DNA of 64,000 bases from Hungatella hathewayi WAL-18680 (GCF_000235505.1 NZ_JH379029.1:137798-201797), one strand, 5' to 3'. Shown: positions 33,990-43,328, numbered from the stretch's first letter. A program made the numbers and translations. The notes: generated from the letters alone by a model not told the origin.

Positions 33990-35105
33990 CTACTGAATCT
34001 GTATATCCAAATCGAAGTCCACGTCCTCTTCCTCTTTGTTCTCAGGCTCCTCGGACGCCGGTTTCTTCAGAGCGGCGTAGACAACACCTGTCACCACCGA
34101 GCCAATCAGCAGCGCAACCAGGAACCATATGGGCTTCGTCATCATCGGCACGACGAAGATTCCGCCATGTCCCGCCACGGACTCACATCCCATTCCTACC
34201 GCCAGAGCGCCCGCCACTGCGGAGCCCAGCATGGAACTTGGAATCACTCTGGCCGGGTCAGCCGCCGCGAAGGGAAGCACGCCCTCTGTGATAAAGCAGA
34301 GTCCCATAGGAAGCGCGGTCTTTGCCGTCTCAACTTCCACCTTTGTAAATTTCTTTTTAGCCAGTAAGGTTGCGATAAAAATACCAATCGGAGGAGTCAT
34401 ACCGCCGATAATCTTGGCTGCCATAGGTCCGTAGATACCGTCCGCTCCCAGTGCGTTGGCCGCCATGGAAGCCGTCTTGTTGACAGGGCCGCCCATATCA
34501 AATCCCATACAGGCGCCAATCACGCCGCCAATCACCGCTTTCGCTCCGCCGTTCAAAGAGATAATCCACTGCTGGAACACATCCATGATGTAAGCCAGAG
34601 GAATGGAGAATACACACAGGAATATCATGCCGCACACAAAGGTGGAGATAACCGGGATAAACATAACCGGCATCAGTCCCACACACCATTTTGGCAGCTT
34701 CCATTTCTTCATCCAGTTGACAAATGCACCGATGATAAATGCCATCAAAAGGCCGCCCAAAAATCCGGCTTTCGATTGGGCCGAACAGTAACCGATGACG
34801 ATACCTGGCACAATACCGGGCCGTCCGGCGATGGAGTAAGCCACGCCTGCCGTCATCACGGCCACTGCAAAATCCATAGCCACAGAACCTAACTTATTGA
34901 CGCCCCACCAGAATCCCAGCCATGAAAATGGATTCAAGTTGGAAAATGGCGTCGCCCCGGCCGCTACCGCATTGCCGATGTCATATCCGCCGAACCCCTT
35001 TGCCAGCGCACACAAAATACCGCCGCAGACAACAACCGGAATCATATAGGAAATACCGGTCATAACATGTTTCTTGATATCAAACTTTCTTGTACTCGTT
35101 CCCAT
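33990..35105 (-). CDS. PTS fructose-family EIIC permease
   Basis: A 371-aa polytopic membrane transporter subunit of the fructose PTS family. Hydrophobic segments alternate across the full length, with signatures SYMIPVVVCGGILCALAKGFGG, PGIVIGYCSAQ, GFLGGLLMAFIIGAF, CMGFDMGGPVNKTASMAANAL and MAAKIIGGMTPPIG. It ends in an acidic cytoplasmic tail. It lies between EIIB (39 bp upstream) and the aldolase. With EIIB and EIIA it imports and phosphorylates an unknown hexose or polyol. Confidence 0.92.
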   Translation of the reverse strand: MGTSTRKFDIKKHVMTGISYMIPVVVCGGILCALAKGFGGYDIGNAVAAGATPFSNLNPFSWLGFWWGVNKLGSVAMDFAVAVMTAGVAYSIAGRPGIVPGIVIGYCSAQSKAGFLGGLLMAFIIGAFVNWMKKWKLPKWCVGLMPVMFIPVISTFVCGMIFLCVFSIPLAYIMDVFQQWIISLNGGAKAVIGGVIGACMGFDMGGPVNKTASMAANALGADGIYGPMAAKIIGGMTPPIGIFIATLLAKKKFTKVEVETAKTALPMGLCFITEGVLPFAAADPARVIPSSMLGSAVAGALAVGMGCESVAGHGGIFVVPMMTKPIWFLVALLIGSVVTGVVYAALKKPASEEPENKEEEDVDFDLDIQIQ

Positions 35106-35144
35106 TATAAACCCTCCTTCACTTTCCGCTATTCCATACCGTAA

Positions 35145-35453
35145 CTATTTCCCCAGCTTCTCATGGATTTTTGTCAGCACTCCCTTCGGCGATTTCATCA
35201 CCATACTGATGGGAATGTCCACAACCGGTTTGCCCGCGAACCGCTCTTTGCCGACCCGGATGTCCGCCGAAATCACAATGACATCCGCCTCCTTGATTTC
35301 TTCCGGAGTCAATTCATCCTCAACACCGATGGAGCCCTGTGTCTCCACCTTGATGGAATCCCCCAATTCCTTTGCCGCATTCTCCAGTTTTTCTTTCGCG
35401 ATATAGGTGTGTGCAATGCCCGCGGTACATGCCGTGATTGCCAGTATCCTCAT
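35145..35453 (-). CDS. PTS fructose-family EIIB
   Basis: A 102-aa EIIB of the fructose family, with the phospho-cysteine in AITACTAGIAHTYIAKEKLE and the conserved KVETQGSIGVEDELTPEEI and ADVIVISADI motifs. It is the first gene of the nine-gene operon ending at 26472. AGGAG-type sequence lies upstream. No strong promoter hexamers were found in the 130 bp upstream, consistent with an activator-dependent start. Confidence 0.93.
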   Translation of the reverse strand: MRILAITACTAGIAHTYIAKEKLENAAKELGDSIKVETQGSIGVEDELTPEEIKEADVIVISADIRVGKERFAGKPVVDIPISMVMKSPKGVLTKIHEKLGK

Positions 35454-35583
35454 ATCAGCCCCTCCTTTCTTTAAGTTATCTCAAATTTATCACATGCAGC
35501 TGTGCCACGGTAAATTTTAAAAGGAATATCGTTTCGGTAATTTTTACTTTTTTCGACATACATGTCGGACAAGAGGAGGGAAC

Positions 35584-36699
35584 TCAAGCCCCAGGAGAGT
35601 AGTCTTCCAGGTTTAATATTGCCTGATGGATGGCCTCTTTGCTGACCGGATAGGGAGTGTGAAGCAGCTCCTGGTTTTTCATAGTCACCTCCAGCACGTC
35701 CTCAAGCGTGTCCGACGCATCCAGCTCCAGATTGGCCAGACAGACGGGAAGGTCCAGGGAGCGGTTGAATTCATAGGCCGCCTTTAACCGCTCCCTGCTG
35801 CCGCCGTGCATCACATCCAGCATCAGATTTACCAGGGTGCCGTAAGAGACCACCTCCCCGTGAAGATGGTGTCTCTCAATATGATGGCGGCTTGTCAAAC
35901 CATAGAACAGGGCGTGGGCCACCCCGCCGTTGTATTCCGGCGCCACCGTCACGGAAGTGATGCCCGGTGAAATGACGACGTTTAAGATTATCTGCTCCAA
36001 TGAGTCGGAATTTCGCCCCTCCGCTGCATCGCGAAGCGCCTGCCCGGCATCACGGATGATGGGAGTAAAACAGAGCCGCCCCGCCATAATCCCCAGCTCA
36101 CTGCCGTAATTCAGCCGCTCTCCCGCCTCGGCAGACCACTCGGATTCCACATTTTTTGCCATGGCGTCACCGATTCCCGCCCACAGATAGCGGACCGGGG
36201 CCGCCAGGATAATCCTTGGATTGATAAAGCAGTGGACCGGCACCGTCTTCAGCCTGGATATTTCCCGGAAGGAACCATCCTCGTGATACATAATACTGAT
36301 TCTTGTCACCGGCGCACAGTTGGAGGCAATGCTTGGGATGGTAAACACCGGTTTCCCCAGACGGTCCGCCGCCAGCTTCACCGTGTCAATACATTTCCCG
36401 CCGCCCACCGCAAGGAGATAGTCTGCCTCCCGTACCTGCAGGTTCTTCGTCATATGTTCCACGTTTTCAAAAGTGGCGTCCTGACCGTATGGCATCCCGC
36501 ACGCCATCCGGATTCCGGCCCGCTTAAGCGCCGGGACCACCACCTCCTTCGACGCCGCCCACGCCTTCTCCCCGTAAATGACGGCGGCCGTATTCCCAAG
36601 GGGAAGCATCTCATCACCAAAGGCGTCAAAGGCATCCTCCCCGATGGTAAACTGCGGAAGATAAATTGTGTTTCTCCTGGATAATCTGTTCTTATTCAT
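35584..36699 (-). CDS. GldA-like iron-containing alcohol/glycerol dehydrogenase
   Basis: A 371-aa oxidoreductase of the glycerol-dehydrogenase branch. It has LLAVGGGKCIDTVKLAADRLGKPVFTIPSIASNCAPVT for NAD and substrate binding, WAGIGDAMAKNVESEW, and metal-site histidines in YNGGVAHALFYGLTSRHHIERHHLHGEVVSYG. It follows the ABC ATPase by 84 bp and most likely belongs to that importer operon, so its substrate may be the imported compound. Polyol phosphate or glycerol-like substrates are known for the family. Confidence 0.85.
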   Translation of the reverse strand: MNKNRLSRRNTIYLPQFTIGEDAFDAFGDEMLPLGNTAAVIYGEKAWAASKEVVVPALKRAGIRMACGMPYGQDATFENVEHMTKNLQVREADYLLAVGGGKCIDTVKLAADRLGKPVFTIPSIASNCAPVTRISIMYHEDGSFREISRLKTVPVHCFINPRIILAAPVRYLWAGIGDAMAKNVESEWSAEAGERLNYGSELGIMAGRLCFTPIIRDAGQALRDAAEGRNSDSLEQIILNVVISPGITSVTVAPEYNGGVAHALFYGLTSRHHIERHHLHGEVVSYGTLVNLMLDVMHGGSRERLKAAYEFNRSLDLPVCLANLELDASDTLEDVLEVTMKNQELLHTPYPVSKEAIHQAILNLEDYSPGA

Positions 36700-36783
36700 G
36701 ATGTCCGTATCTCTCCTGTACTTGTAAGTTGTCTGACATGTTAATTCTTTGATACAGCCCCCGCCAAAGCAGGGGCTGCGTGC

Positions 36784-37899
36784 TTATTCTTTGATTCGTA
36801 TTGCTCCACTTCCAAGACGTTTCCCCGTCTCCGCCTCAAACAGCAGATACTGGTCCCCGTCAAATCCCAAATCCACCTCCGAATCCACCGCGAAATCCAC
36901 GCTTCCGAAGATAACCGACGTCACCTTCTGGCTTCCAATCCGGCTCATCAGAATGGTCTCCATGCCGGACGGCAGAGATGATTCCACCACCGCTTTCAGA
37001 GAATTATCTGATGTTTGTTTAATCCCTTCCGGGCGAATCCCCAATACCACCCTGCCGTCAGCCGGCAGTTTTACACCGCCCTTTGGCAGAAAGCTGACCC
37101 GGAACGCATCGCTTGACAGTTCCACTTGTCCGTCCACCGTCTTTGCCTCCATGGCGTACAGATTAATATTCGGATTCCCCACAAAGTCAGCCACAAACAG
37201 ATTGTCCGGCTGGCCGTATATCTCCAGCGGCGGGCTGTACTGCTGAAGGATTCCCTTCTCAATCAGGCAGATTCTCGTGGACAGCGTCATGGCTTCCAGC
37301 TGGTCATGGGTCACATAGACAAACGTCGCCTTTGTCTCCTGATGAAGCCGTTTCAGTTCCGTCCTCATCTCCATTCTTAGCTTGGCATCCAGATTGGACA
37401 GCGGTTCATCCATCAGAAGAATGCTGGGGTTGGTTGCCAGGGTTCTGGCAATCGCCACTCTCTGCTGCTGCCCGCCGGACAGTTCTGCCGGATACCGGTT
37501 CACATACTCCCGGATTTTCAGCACGTCCAGCAGTTCCTCCACCCGCTCTTTAATCTTCTGTTTCTCCCACTTTAGATTTTCAAGCCCGAAGGCAATATTC
37601 TTGTACACCGTCATGTGGGGCCACAGCGCGTAGTTCTGGAACAGAAATCCCACGCCCCGCTTGTCCGGTGATAAATCAATCCCTTTCTCCGAGGAAAATA
37701 CCACCTTCCCGTCAATGATAATCTCGCCCTCCGTCGGCGTTTCCAGCCCGGCAATCATGCGCAGGGTGGTGGTCTTCCCACATCCGGAAGGTCCCAGAAG
37801 GGATACGAAATCCCCATCGTTAATCACCAGGTTTAAGTTATCCACAGCTTTTGATTTCCCAAATTGTTTCGTAATATGTTTCAGCACGATTTCCGGCAT
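36784..37899 (-). CDS. ABC importer ATPase (FbpC/PotA-like)
   Basis: A 371-aa ATP-binding subunit. Walker A is LLGPSGCGKTTTLRM, the Q-loop is FLFQNYALWPHMTV, the signature is LSGGQQQRVAIARTLA, Walker B is ILLMDEPLSNLD and the switch histidine is in YVTHDQLEAM. A C-terminal TOBE-type regulatory domain follows. It works with the two-domain permease (4 bp upstream) and the lipoprotein receptor. Confidence 0.93.
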   Translation of the reverse strand: MPEIVLKHITKQFGKSKAVDNLNLVINDGDFVSLLGPSGCGKTTTLRMIAGLETPTEGEIIIDGKVVFSSEKGIDLSPDKRGVGFLFQNYALWPHMTVYKNIAFGLENLKWEKQKIKERVEELLDVLKIREYVNRYPAELSGGQQQRVAIARTLATNPSILLMDEPLSNLDAKLRMEMRTELKRLHQETKATFVYVTHDQLEAMTLSTRICLIEKGILQQYSPPLEIYGQPDNLFVADFVGNPNINLYAMEAKTVDGQVELSSDAFRVSFLPKGGVKLPADGRVVLGIRPEGIKQTSDNSLKAVVESSLPSGMETILMSRIGSQKVTSVIFGSVDFAVDSEVDLGFDGDQYLLFEAETGKRLGSGAIRIKE

Positions 37900-37903
37900 C
37901 TCA

Positions 37904-39697
37904 TCACCCTCCTATTCCTTTGTCTATGGAAGCTCCGGTCAGTTTATTTACCAGCCAGTTTACAAACAGCACGATCGCTATGATAACCAGGTTGATAGCG
38001 TTGGCGTACTGGTCCCAGCCCTTCTCATTGTACTGGAACAGAATCGTCGTCAGCACCTTGTTGGCCGGAGTCACCAGCAGCACAAACAGGGACAGCTCTC
38101 TCATACAGGAGATGAAGGGGAGCAGATACCCGGAAATCACCGTGGATTTCTGGATCGGAATGATAATCCGCACCATCCGCTTCCACCAGCTGACTCCCAT
38201 AATCATTCCGGCCTCCTCAATCTCCTTGCTCAGCTGCAGCATGGAATTGACGCCGGACCTGGAAGCCATGGGCATATATTTCACGCTGCCGATGATCGCC
38301 AGCAGGGCAAAGGTTCCGTACAGCGACGGAATCGGCCCTCTTCTCACTGCAAACAGCGACAGATAGATAGCGGAAAATGCCATCGCCGGTATCAGATACG
38401 GGATAAACGTCAGGTTCTCCACAAAGGAGGATAATTTGGTCCCTCTGCGGCGGACAATGGCGTAACCTGCCAGGAAGCCCACGGTTCCGGCGCCCAGCGC
38501 GCAGACCACGGACAGCTTCAGACTGTTTATCAAGCCCTTGTAAACGTTGGGGTTCACCAGGATGCCGGCCTTGTCCTGCACATCGTTGGCATTTCCCGCG
38601 CTTGCCAGCCAGAAATCCAGGGTGAAGTTGGACGGAGAATAGTTCCCCGGAATCTTAATCACCGACTGGAGCACAAAGCTGACCATGGGGATAATGGACA
38701 CGCACAGCACCAGCGCCATCATAATGATGCTGATGGCATTTCTTCCCCCCTTCAGGTTGAACAGGGAAATGTTGGCGCTCTTGCCGGTCACCGTGGTGTA
38801 GGATTTTCTGCTGCCGATAATCCTCTGATTGATAAACATAATCACCAGACTGATGAGAATCATCACCAGGGCGATGATATAGCCATAACCCGGATTCATG
38901 CCGTTCAGGGTCCGGTATAACTGGGTCGTCAGCACGTAGTAGCGCACTGGCAGTCCCAAGAAGGACGGCACCGCGAAGGAACTCATGGCCGACGAAAACG
39001 TGAGGATAATGGCGGACAGCACCGCCGGCATTACCATGGGTACGGTAATCTTCCACATCATCCGCTTCTTCGAGGTTTTCAGCACCACCGCCGCTTCCTC
39101 CAGATTGGCGTCCATATTCCGCAGAATACCGCCAATCAGAATATAGGCAAACGGGGCGTAATGCAGACCGGTCACCAGAATAATGGGCAGCGGTCCGTAG
39201 GCAAACCAGTTGGGCGGCTCCATCCCCGTCAGGGCCGCGAAAATGCCCTGGGCTCCGCCAACGGTGCTGTTCTTAAAAAAGTTCATCCAGGCCAGCGCCA
39301 AGGTCCAGGATGGCATGATGTACGGGAACATGAAGAGAGTCGACATAGCGCCCTTCCACTTCATATCCGTTCTCGTCACCAGCCAGGCGAACCCGCCACC
39401 GAAGGCCACCGCCACGATACACGGTCCCACAGCGCAGACCAGTGAATTGAGCAGCGGTTTATAAAATATATTGGCGCTGCCGGAATCGGCAAAAATCTTA
39501 ATCCAGTGATACCAGGTGAAATCTCCCACCTGCGAGCCTTTAATCCTCATCACTTCCGAGTTATGCACTGTCACCGTATCCTTCAGGATGGTCAGCAGCG
39601 GCAGAAGCACCAGATAGGATAATACAATCACCAGGGCCAGAAGAATCACATTATACGGTTTTTTCAAAAAACTTTTTACTTTATTCCACTGTTTCAA
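37904..39697 (-). CDS. ABC importer permease, two fused transmembrane domains (FbpB-like)
   Basis: A 597-aa membrane protein with about 12 helices, formed by two fused permease halves, as in iron(III) and phosphonate-type transporters. Each half carries an EAA-like loop: DANLEEAAVVLKTSKKRMMWKITVPMVMPAV in the first and LSKEIEEAGMIMGVSWWKRMVRIIIPIQKS in the second. It sits 55 bp after the receptor gene. Confidence 0.92.
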   Translation of the reverse strand: MKQWNKVKSFLKKPYNVILLALVIVLSYLVLLPLLTILKDTVTVHNSEVMRIKGSQVGDFTWYHWIKIFADSGSANIFYKPLLNSLVCAVGPCIVAVAFGGGFAWLVTRTDMKWKGAMSTLFMFPYIMPSWTLALAWMNFFKNSTVGGAQGIFAALTGMEPPNWFAYGPLPIILVTGLHYAPFAYILIGGILRNMDANLEEAAVVLKTSKKRMMWKITVPMVMPAVLSAIILTFSSAMSSFAVPSFLGLPVRYYVLTTQLYRTLNGMNPGYGYIIALVMILISLVIMFINQRIIGSRKSYTTVTGKSANISLFNLKGGRNAISIIMMALVLCVSIIPMVSFVLQSVIKIPGNYSPSNFTLDFWLASAGNANDVQDKAGILVNPNVYKGLINSLKLSVVCALGAGTVGFLAGYAIVRRRGTKLSSFVENLTFIPYLIPAMAFSAIYLSLFAVRRGPIPSLYGTFALLAIIGSVKYMPMASRSGVNSMLQLSKEIEEAGMIMGVSWWKRMVRIIIPIQKSTVISGYLLPFISCMRELSLFVLLVTPANKVLTTILFQYNEKGWDQYANAINLVIIAIVLFVNWLVNKLTGASIDKGIGG

Positions 39698-39752
39698 CGG
39701 CCTGTCCCTCCGTTCCTGTCTTACTTACCGTTGTCTCTCACATTTCCCACGT

Positions 39753-40955
39753 TTACTGGGCAATGCTCTGTACGAAATCTTCGATATCCATTCTGTGCTC
39801 ATATACCCAGTTCACGTCCTCGGCAATCAGAATCTTCTCCCACTCTTCCAGGCTCTTGTCGCCAGGGCCTGCCGGAAGCGCCGGGTTGGCGCTGTAATCG
39901 CCCATTCTCTGTGCGTAAGGAGACCAGCCCTCCTCTGTATACAGATACTCGATAAACAGCTGTGCCGCATATGGGTGCTCCGCGTAAGTCGTCACCTGGG
40001 AATAAATCGGGTAGTAGAAGCCTGCAAATGGCTGCATGGTGTCCGCAATGGCAAGCTCCAGCCCCTTCTCATCCTTCTTGGAATATTTGTTCAGGGTAAA
40101 CAGTCCAACCGGAGCGGTGCTCTGTCCCTTGGCGCCTACGGCCTCGGATACCTTCGTGTCGGAGGTGCCAAGCACCATACCGTTTGCGTAAATCATCTTA
40201 ATCCACTCGTAGCCGGCGTTGTCCGTTGTCAGCTCAATGTCTTTTCCATAGTAATCTTTGTAGGCCGCCGCCATCTCCTGCGCGATATCATCTCTGGTCA
40301 GCATGGTGAAGAAGTTCATGTTCACGCCCTCGGAGTTGCTGTCCTTCATCTGGAGAATGCCCTTGTACTGCGGGTCCGTGAACTGCCAGATATTGGTGTA
40401 GGTATTCTCATCCGCGTTCTCGCTGTTGTAGATGAATATCTTGTTACAGAACTGGAACACCAGCGGATTCTGCCATTTTTCCGGAACCTTGTCCGTGATT
40501 CTGTCGCTCAAATAGTTGCGGATATAACCGGGAGTCACAAGCTCCGCCATCACACGGGCGCCGTCCTGGCAGAAAATGGCGTCCGCACCACCGCTGACAC
40601 CTGCCACCGCCTCGCCGGAAACCTTCTCTATCATCTCGCTGTCGCCCAGCTGGGTAAACTCTATCGGAATTCCATACTTCTCAGTGAACAGAGCGCCTGA
40701 TTTTTCCACCACGGACGTACAGGAATAGACTACCAGTTTGCCTTCCTCCTTCGCCTTTGCAATCAGTTCCTCCTCCGACATCCCGTCAACTGCCGCCGCT
40801 TCCGTCTGCGGTGCATCGGTGGCTGCCACGGTTGTGGTATCCGCCGCCTTTGTGTCAGTGGTCTGTCCCCCTCCCCCTGAGGAACTGCCACAGCCTGCCA
40901 GTGAGGAAAGAATCATTACGGTTGCCATTGTGATTGCCAATTGTCTCTTTTTCAT
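39753..40955 (-). CDS. ABC importer substrate-binding lipoprotein (FbpA/AfuA-type)
   Basis: A 400-aa extracellular receptor with a lipoprotein signal (MKKRQLAITMATVMILSSLAGC). A low-complexity Thr/Ala linker precedes a periplasmic-binding fold of the iron/2-aminoethylphosphonate class (LIAKAKEEGKLVVYSCTS). I see no tyrosine cluster that would firmly indicate ferric iron, so the ligand is open; regulation by a GntR protein and a dehydrogenase in the operon hint at an organic substrate. It is the first gene of the operon, about 80 bp from a promoter carrying a palindromic operator. Confidence 0.88.
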   Translation of the reverse strand: MKKRQLAITMATVMILSSLAGCGSSSGGGGQTTDTKAADTTTVAATDAPQTEAAAVDGMSEEELIAKAKEEGKLVVYSCTSVVEKSGALFTEKYGIPIEFTQLGDSEMIEKVSGEAVAGVSGGADAIFCQDGARVMAELVTPGYIRNYLSDRITDKVPEKWQNPLVFQFCNKIFIYNSENADENTYTNIWQFTDPQYKGILQMKDSNSEGVNMNFFTMLTRDDIAQEMAAAYKDYYGKDIELTTDNAGYEWIKMIYANGMVLGTSDTKVSEAVGAKGQSTAPVGLFTLNKYSKKDEKGLELAIADTMQPFAGFYYPIYSQVTTYAEHPYAAQLFIEYLYTEEGWSPYAQRMGDYSANPALPAGPGDKSLEEWEKILIAEDVNWVYEHRMDIEDFVQSIAQ

Positions 40956-41008
40956 TTGTTAACCTCCCTTTGTTTGATATGATGGTAATTTTGATTTTTA
41001 GATTTTAT

Positions 41009-41024
41009 ATTTTGTATACAAAAT
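41009..41024. promoter_or_regulatory. GntR-type palindromic operator of the ABC importer operon
   Basis: ATTTTGTATACAAAAT, a perfect 16-bp palindrome located at about +11 to +26 of the importer promoter, where a repressor would block elongation or clearance. The divergent GntR gene at 41220 is the likely source of the protein. Confidence 0.75.
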
Positions 41025-41041
41025 CTACTTTACATATTTGG

Positions 41042-41070
41042 ATTATAACACGGTATTTTTTATTTGTAAA
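41042..41070 (-). promoter_or_regulatory. Promoter of the ABC importer operon
   Basis: Minus-strand TTTACA (reverse of 41065-41070), 17 bp, TATAAT (reverse of 41042-41047), about 85 bp before the receptor gene. Confidence 0.75.
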
Positions 41071-41150
41071 TAATATATAAAAAATTCTTTAATTTCTAAA
41101 CTTGTTTATGCATATCAAACAAGTTATCGTAGAATTTATGGATTCTTTCC

Positions 41151-41179
41151 TTGACACTCCTATGGGATTGGGATAGAAT
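41151..41179 (+). promoter_or_regulatory. Promoter of the GntR gene
   Basis: TTGACA (41151-41156), 17 bp, TAGAAT (41174-41179), 37 bp before the start codon. Confidence 0.75.
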
Positions 41180-41219
41180 TTTAATTAGTATGTTTGGAAT
41201 ATTTTACAGGAGATGGATG

Positions 41220-41912
41220 ATGGAAATGGACTATCCGCTTCACCCGCCAGGGACCCTGGTGGACACGATTTATGATGTTATCAAGAAAGAGATTGCCGCC
41301 TCCCACTTAAAACCGGGGGAGAAGTTGAACAGCCGAGTTCTGGCGGAGCGGTACCAGGTCAGTGAGACGCCTATCAAGCAGGCGCTGAACCGGCTGATTA
41401 CGGAGGGTCTGGTGGAGAGCATTCCCAGAAAGGGGATGCGGGTGCGGATGATATCCTGGGCGGAGATCGATGAGATTTTGGAGCTGCGGCTGATGCTGGA
41501 TTTGTTCTTTGTGTCCGATGTGATAAAGAACCTACGGGAGAATCCGGAGCTGACGGAACAGTTGAACAATACCATCCTGTGTCAGACCGCCTGTCTGGAT
41601 TTGATTGAGGATGCGGATTACTATAACCGGACCTATGAGCTGGATAACCGGTTTCATGAGCTGTACATCGCTTCCAGCGGCAACTCCAAGGCGCTGGAGG
41701 TCTTTCACAACTTAAATTCCCACGTGTACTCCAGTTTTATCTACGGGCGGCAGCCCAAGGAGCAGACGCTGGAGGGCATCCGGGAACACCAGAATATTCT
41801 GGGAACCCTGGTGAACGGGGATGAAGATAAGGCAAAAGAATTGATTACCATCCATATCAGCAATGCGAGAAATCATATCTACGCGGCGCTGAAACATAAT
41901 GACCAGCTTTGA
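41220..41912 (+). CDS. GntR-family (FCD) regulator of the ABC importer
   Basis: A 230-aa regulator with an N-terminal GntR winged helix (VDTIYDVIKKEIAASHLKPGEKLNSRVLAERYQVSETPIKQALNRLITEGLV) and a C-terminal FCD helical domain with histidines in ELDNRFHELYIASSGNS and the final HISNARNHIYAAL. I chose ATG 41220, seven bases after AGGAG; a frame extended to 41151 would begin inside the promoter. It is divergent from the importer operon whose promoter has a matching TTGTATACAA-type palindrome. Direct control is inferred. Confidence 0.9.
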   Translation: MEMDYPLHPPGTLVDTIYDVIKKEIAASHLKPGEKLNSRVLAERYQVSETPIKQALNRLITEGLVESIPRKGMRVRMISWAEIDEILELRLMLDLFFVSDVIKNLRENPELTEQLNNTILCQTACLDLIEDADYYNRTYELDNRFHELYIASSGNSKALEVFHNLNSHVYSSFIYGRQPKEQTLEGIREHQNILGTLVNGDEDKAKELITIHISNARNHIYAALKHNDQL

Positions 41913-41922
41913 CAGGTGTATG

Positions 41923-41960
41923 AAAAACGGGAGTATCGCTGATAGGATACTCCCGTTTTT
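41923..41960. terminator. Bidirectional terminator between gntR and the oligogalacturonate lyase gene
   Basis: AAAAACGGGAGTATC pairs with GATACTCCCGTTTTT (one base outside the loop excepted), with A- and T-runs at the two ends, between convergent genes. Confidence 0.92.
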
Positions 41961-41967
41961 ATGATTT

Positions 41968-43248
41968 TTACAGAGGCGTCCTGGCGGACACGCAGTACAC
42001 ATTGACGGTCGTCCCCATCCTGCTGTTGAAAAATACCCGGTCACCGGCGTGGCTGTATATGGGATGGGGATGGGCGTCCTGGCCCAGCCAGTCGCTCTCA
42101 TGGCGGCACAGGGGTATCCACGTCAGCGTTCCGCTCTCCCAGTCAGGCACGACCTTGCAGATATATTCCGCATCTTTCTTATGAGGGTCCGGACCGTTGT
42201 CGGTGCTGTTTTCCCGTACCTTCTTTACTTCCCATGGATATTTAAAATAGCCGTCGCACACAAGATTCCCCTGGCTGTCCATGGTGAAATGGCCGTAGGC
42301 GTCATAATCTTTTGGCAGTGCGATTTCCCAGTATTTCCCGCTCTCCGGCTCATATCTGCCCACCATGGCGGGGCCGTCTGCATAGCCGCCGTGATAGATG
42401 ATGGTTCTGCCGTCATCGCTCCACATCTCATGGCAGACCCAGTCCTCCGCCTTTCTCTCATAGCCGGCCGGATTGCCCAGCGTGTCATTTCCCTCCGTCC
42501 GAATCCTGGTTATGGTGTCAGTGCTGTGGTCATAGAGCCAGATTCTCCGGATTCCACAGTCGAAGCTGGACCATTCATGGTTGTACATCACCTGCTCCGA
42601 GTTCTGTGGGTTAAACTGAACATGGGTAATCCAGCATTTTGGCACCTCTTTCTCATATAGAAGCTCACCGCTGTCCGTATCGTACACACACAGATAACTG
42701 CTCAAATTCTCCTCCTGGCACCGGCCGTCAATATCGTATACCGGCCGCTTATCCAGACCACTGCCCTCCGTCTCCGGATTATAATCCAGACAGCGTCCAT
42801 CCGTCATTGGCACGCAGAGTAATTTTCCGTCGCTGCTGACATGGGTAAATGCCGTCATCCGCCCGTCCGGCACCGTATTCAGTACCTGACTCTTCCCGTC
42901 CAGTCCCACTTTGCAAATCTTATCATCCTGAATATAATACACAATATCCCGGACCGAATCCAGGCACACGCTGGCCTTTCCAAGCCCCTGGTTATAATCC
43001 CCGTCAAAGTACACATAGCTTTTCAGCGTTCCCTTCCGGTTGTCCGTCAATATCCGTTCTTCCCCGGTAACCATATCCCGCACCATCACATTGGGGCTCC
43101 CCATCCGATCTGTCAGCATATAAATCCTTCCGTCATCCTGACTTAAAGACGAGCAGGTGAAATACAAAAGCTGGGTGTCATATTCCTCCCTGTCGGCGCA
43201 TCCGCCCACAAGCATTTTCCCGTTTAAAACCGTCTGTTCCATACTCAT
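41968..43248 (-). CDS. Oligogalacturonate lyase-like beta-propeller protein (PL22-type)
   Basis: A 426-aa cytoplasmic-looking protein (no signal peptide) with repeated beta-propeller blades. It carries phrases typical of PL22 oligogalacturonate lyases: ITHVQFNPQNSEQVMYNHEW, HEMWSDDGRTIIYHGG and DAHPHPIYSHAGDRVFFNSRM, whose histidines would hold the catalytic metal. Such enzymes split short pectin fragments to 5-keto-4-deoxyuronate. I chose ATG 43248, eight bases after GGAGG. It is directly downstream of an FCD-GntR regulator gene. No other pectin genes are visible in the window, so the activity is a family-based inference. Confidence 0.78.
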   Translation of the reverse strand: MSMEQTVLNGKMLVGGCADREEYDTQLLYFTCSSLSQDDGRIYMLTDRMGSPNVMVRDMVTGEERILTDNRKGTLKSYVYFDGDYNQGLGKASVCLDSVRDIVYYIQDDKICKVGLDGKSQVLNTVPDGRMTAFTHVSSDGKLLCVPMTDGRCLDYNPETEGSGLDKRPVYDIDGRCQEENLSSYLCVYDTDSGELLYEKEVPKCWITHVQFNPQNSEQVMYNHEWSSFDCGIRRIWLYDHSTDTITRIRTEGNDTLGNPAGYERKAEDWVCHEMWSDDGRTIIYHGGYADGPAMVGRYEPESGKYWEIALPKDYDAYGHFTMDSQGNLVCDGYFKYPWEVKKVRENSTDNGPDPHKKDAEYICKVVPDWESGTLTWIPLCRHESDWLGQDAHPHPIYSHAGDRVFFNSRMGTTVNVYCVSARTPL

Positions 43249-43328
43249 ATTTCCATCCTCCATTTATCATGAACAATTGCGCCCAGCTGATGCGGCCTGG
43301 CGCAGTTGTGAAGTTATCTGATTCCTAT

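Noticed and set aside
35454-35583. Possible catabolite (cre) site upstream of the fructose-type PTS operon
   Set aside because: A CCGAAACGATATTC-like string resembles a cre box only partly and lacks the expected ends, so it was not annotated.
39753-40955. Ferric-iron transporter assignment
   Set aside because: The family is right, but no iron-ligand tyrosines or Fur-like site were seen and the regulator is GntR, so the substrate is left open.
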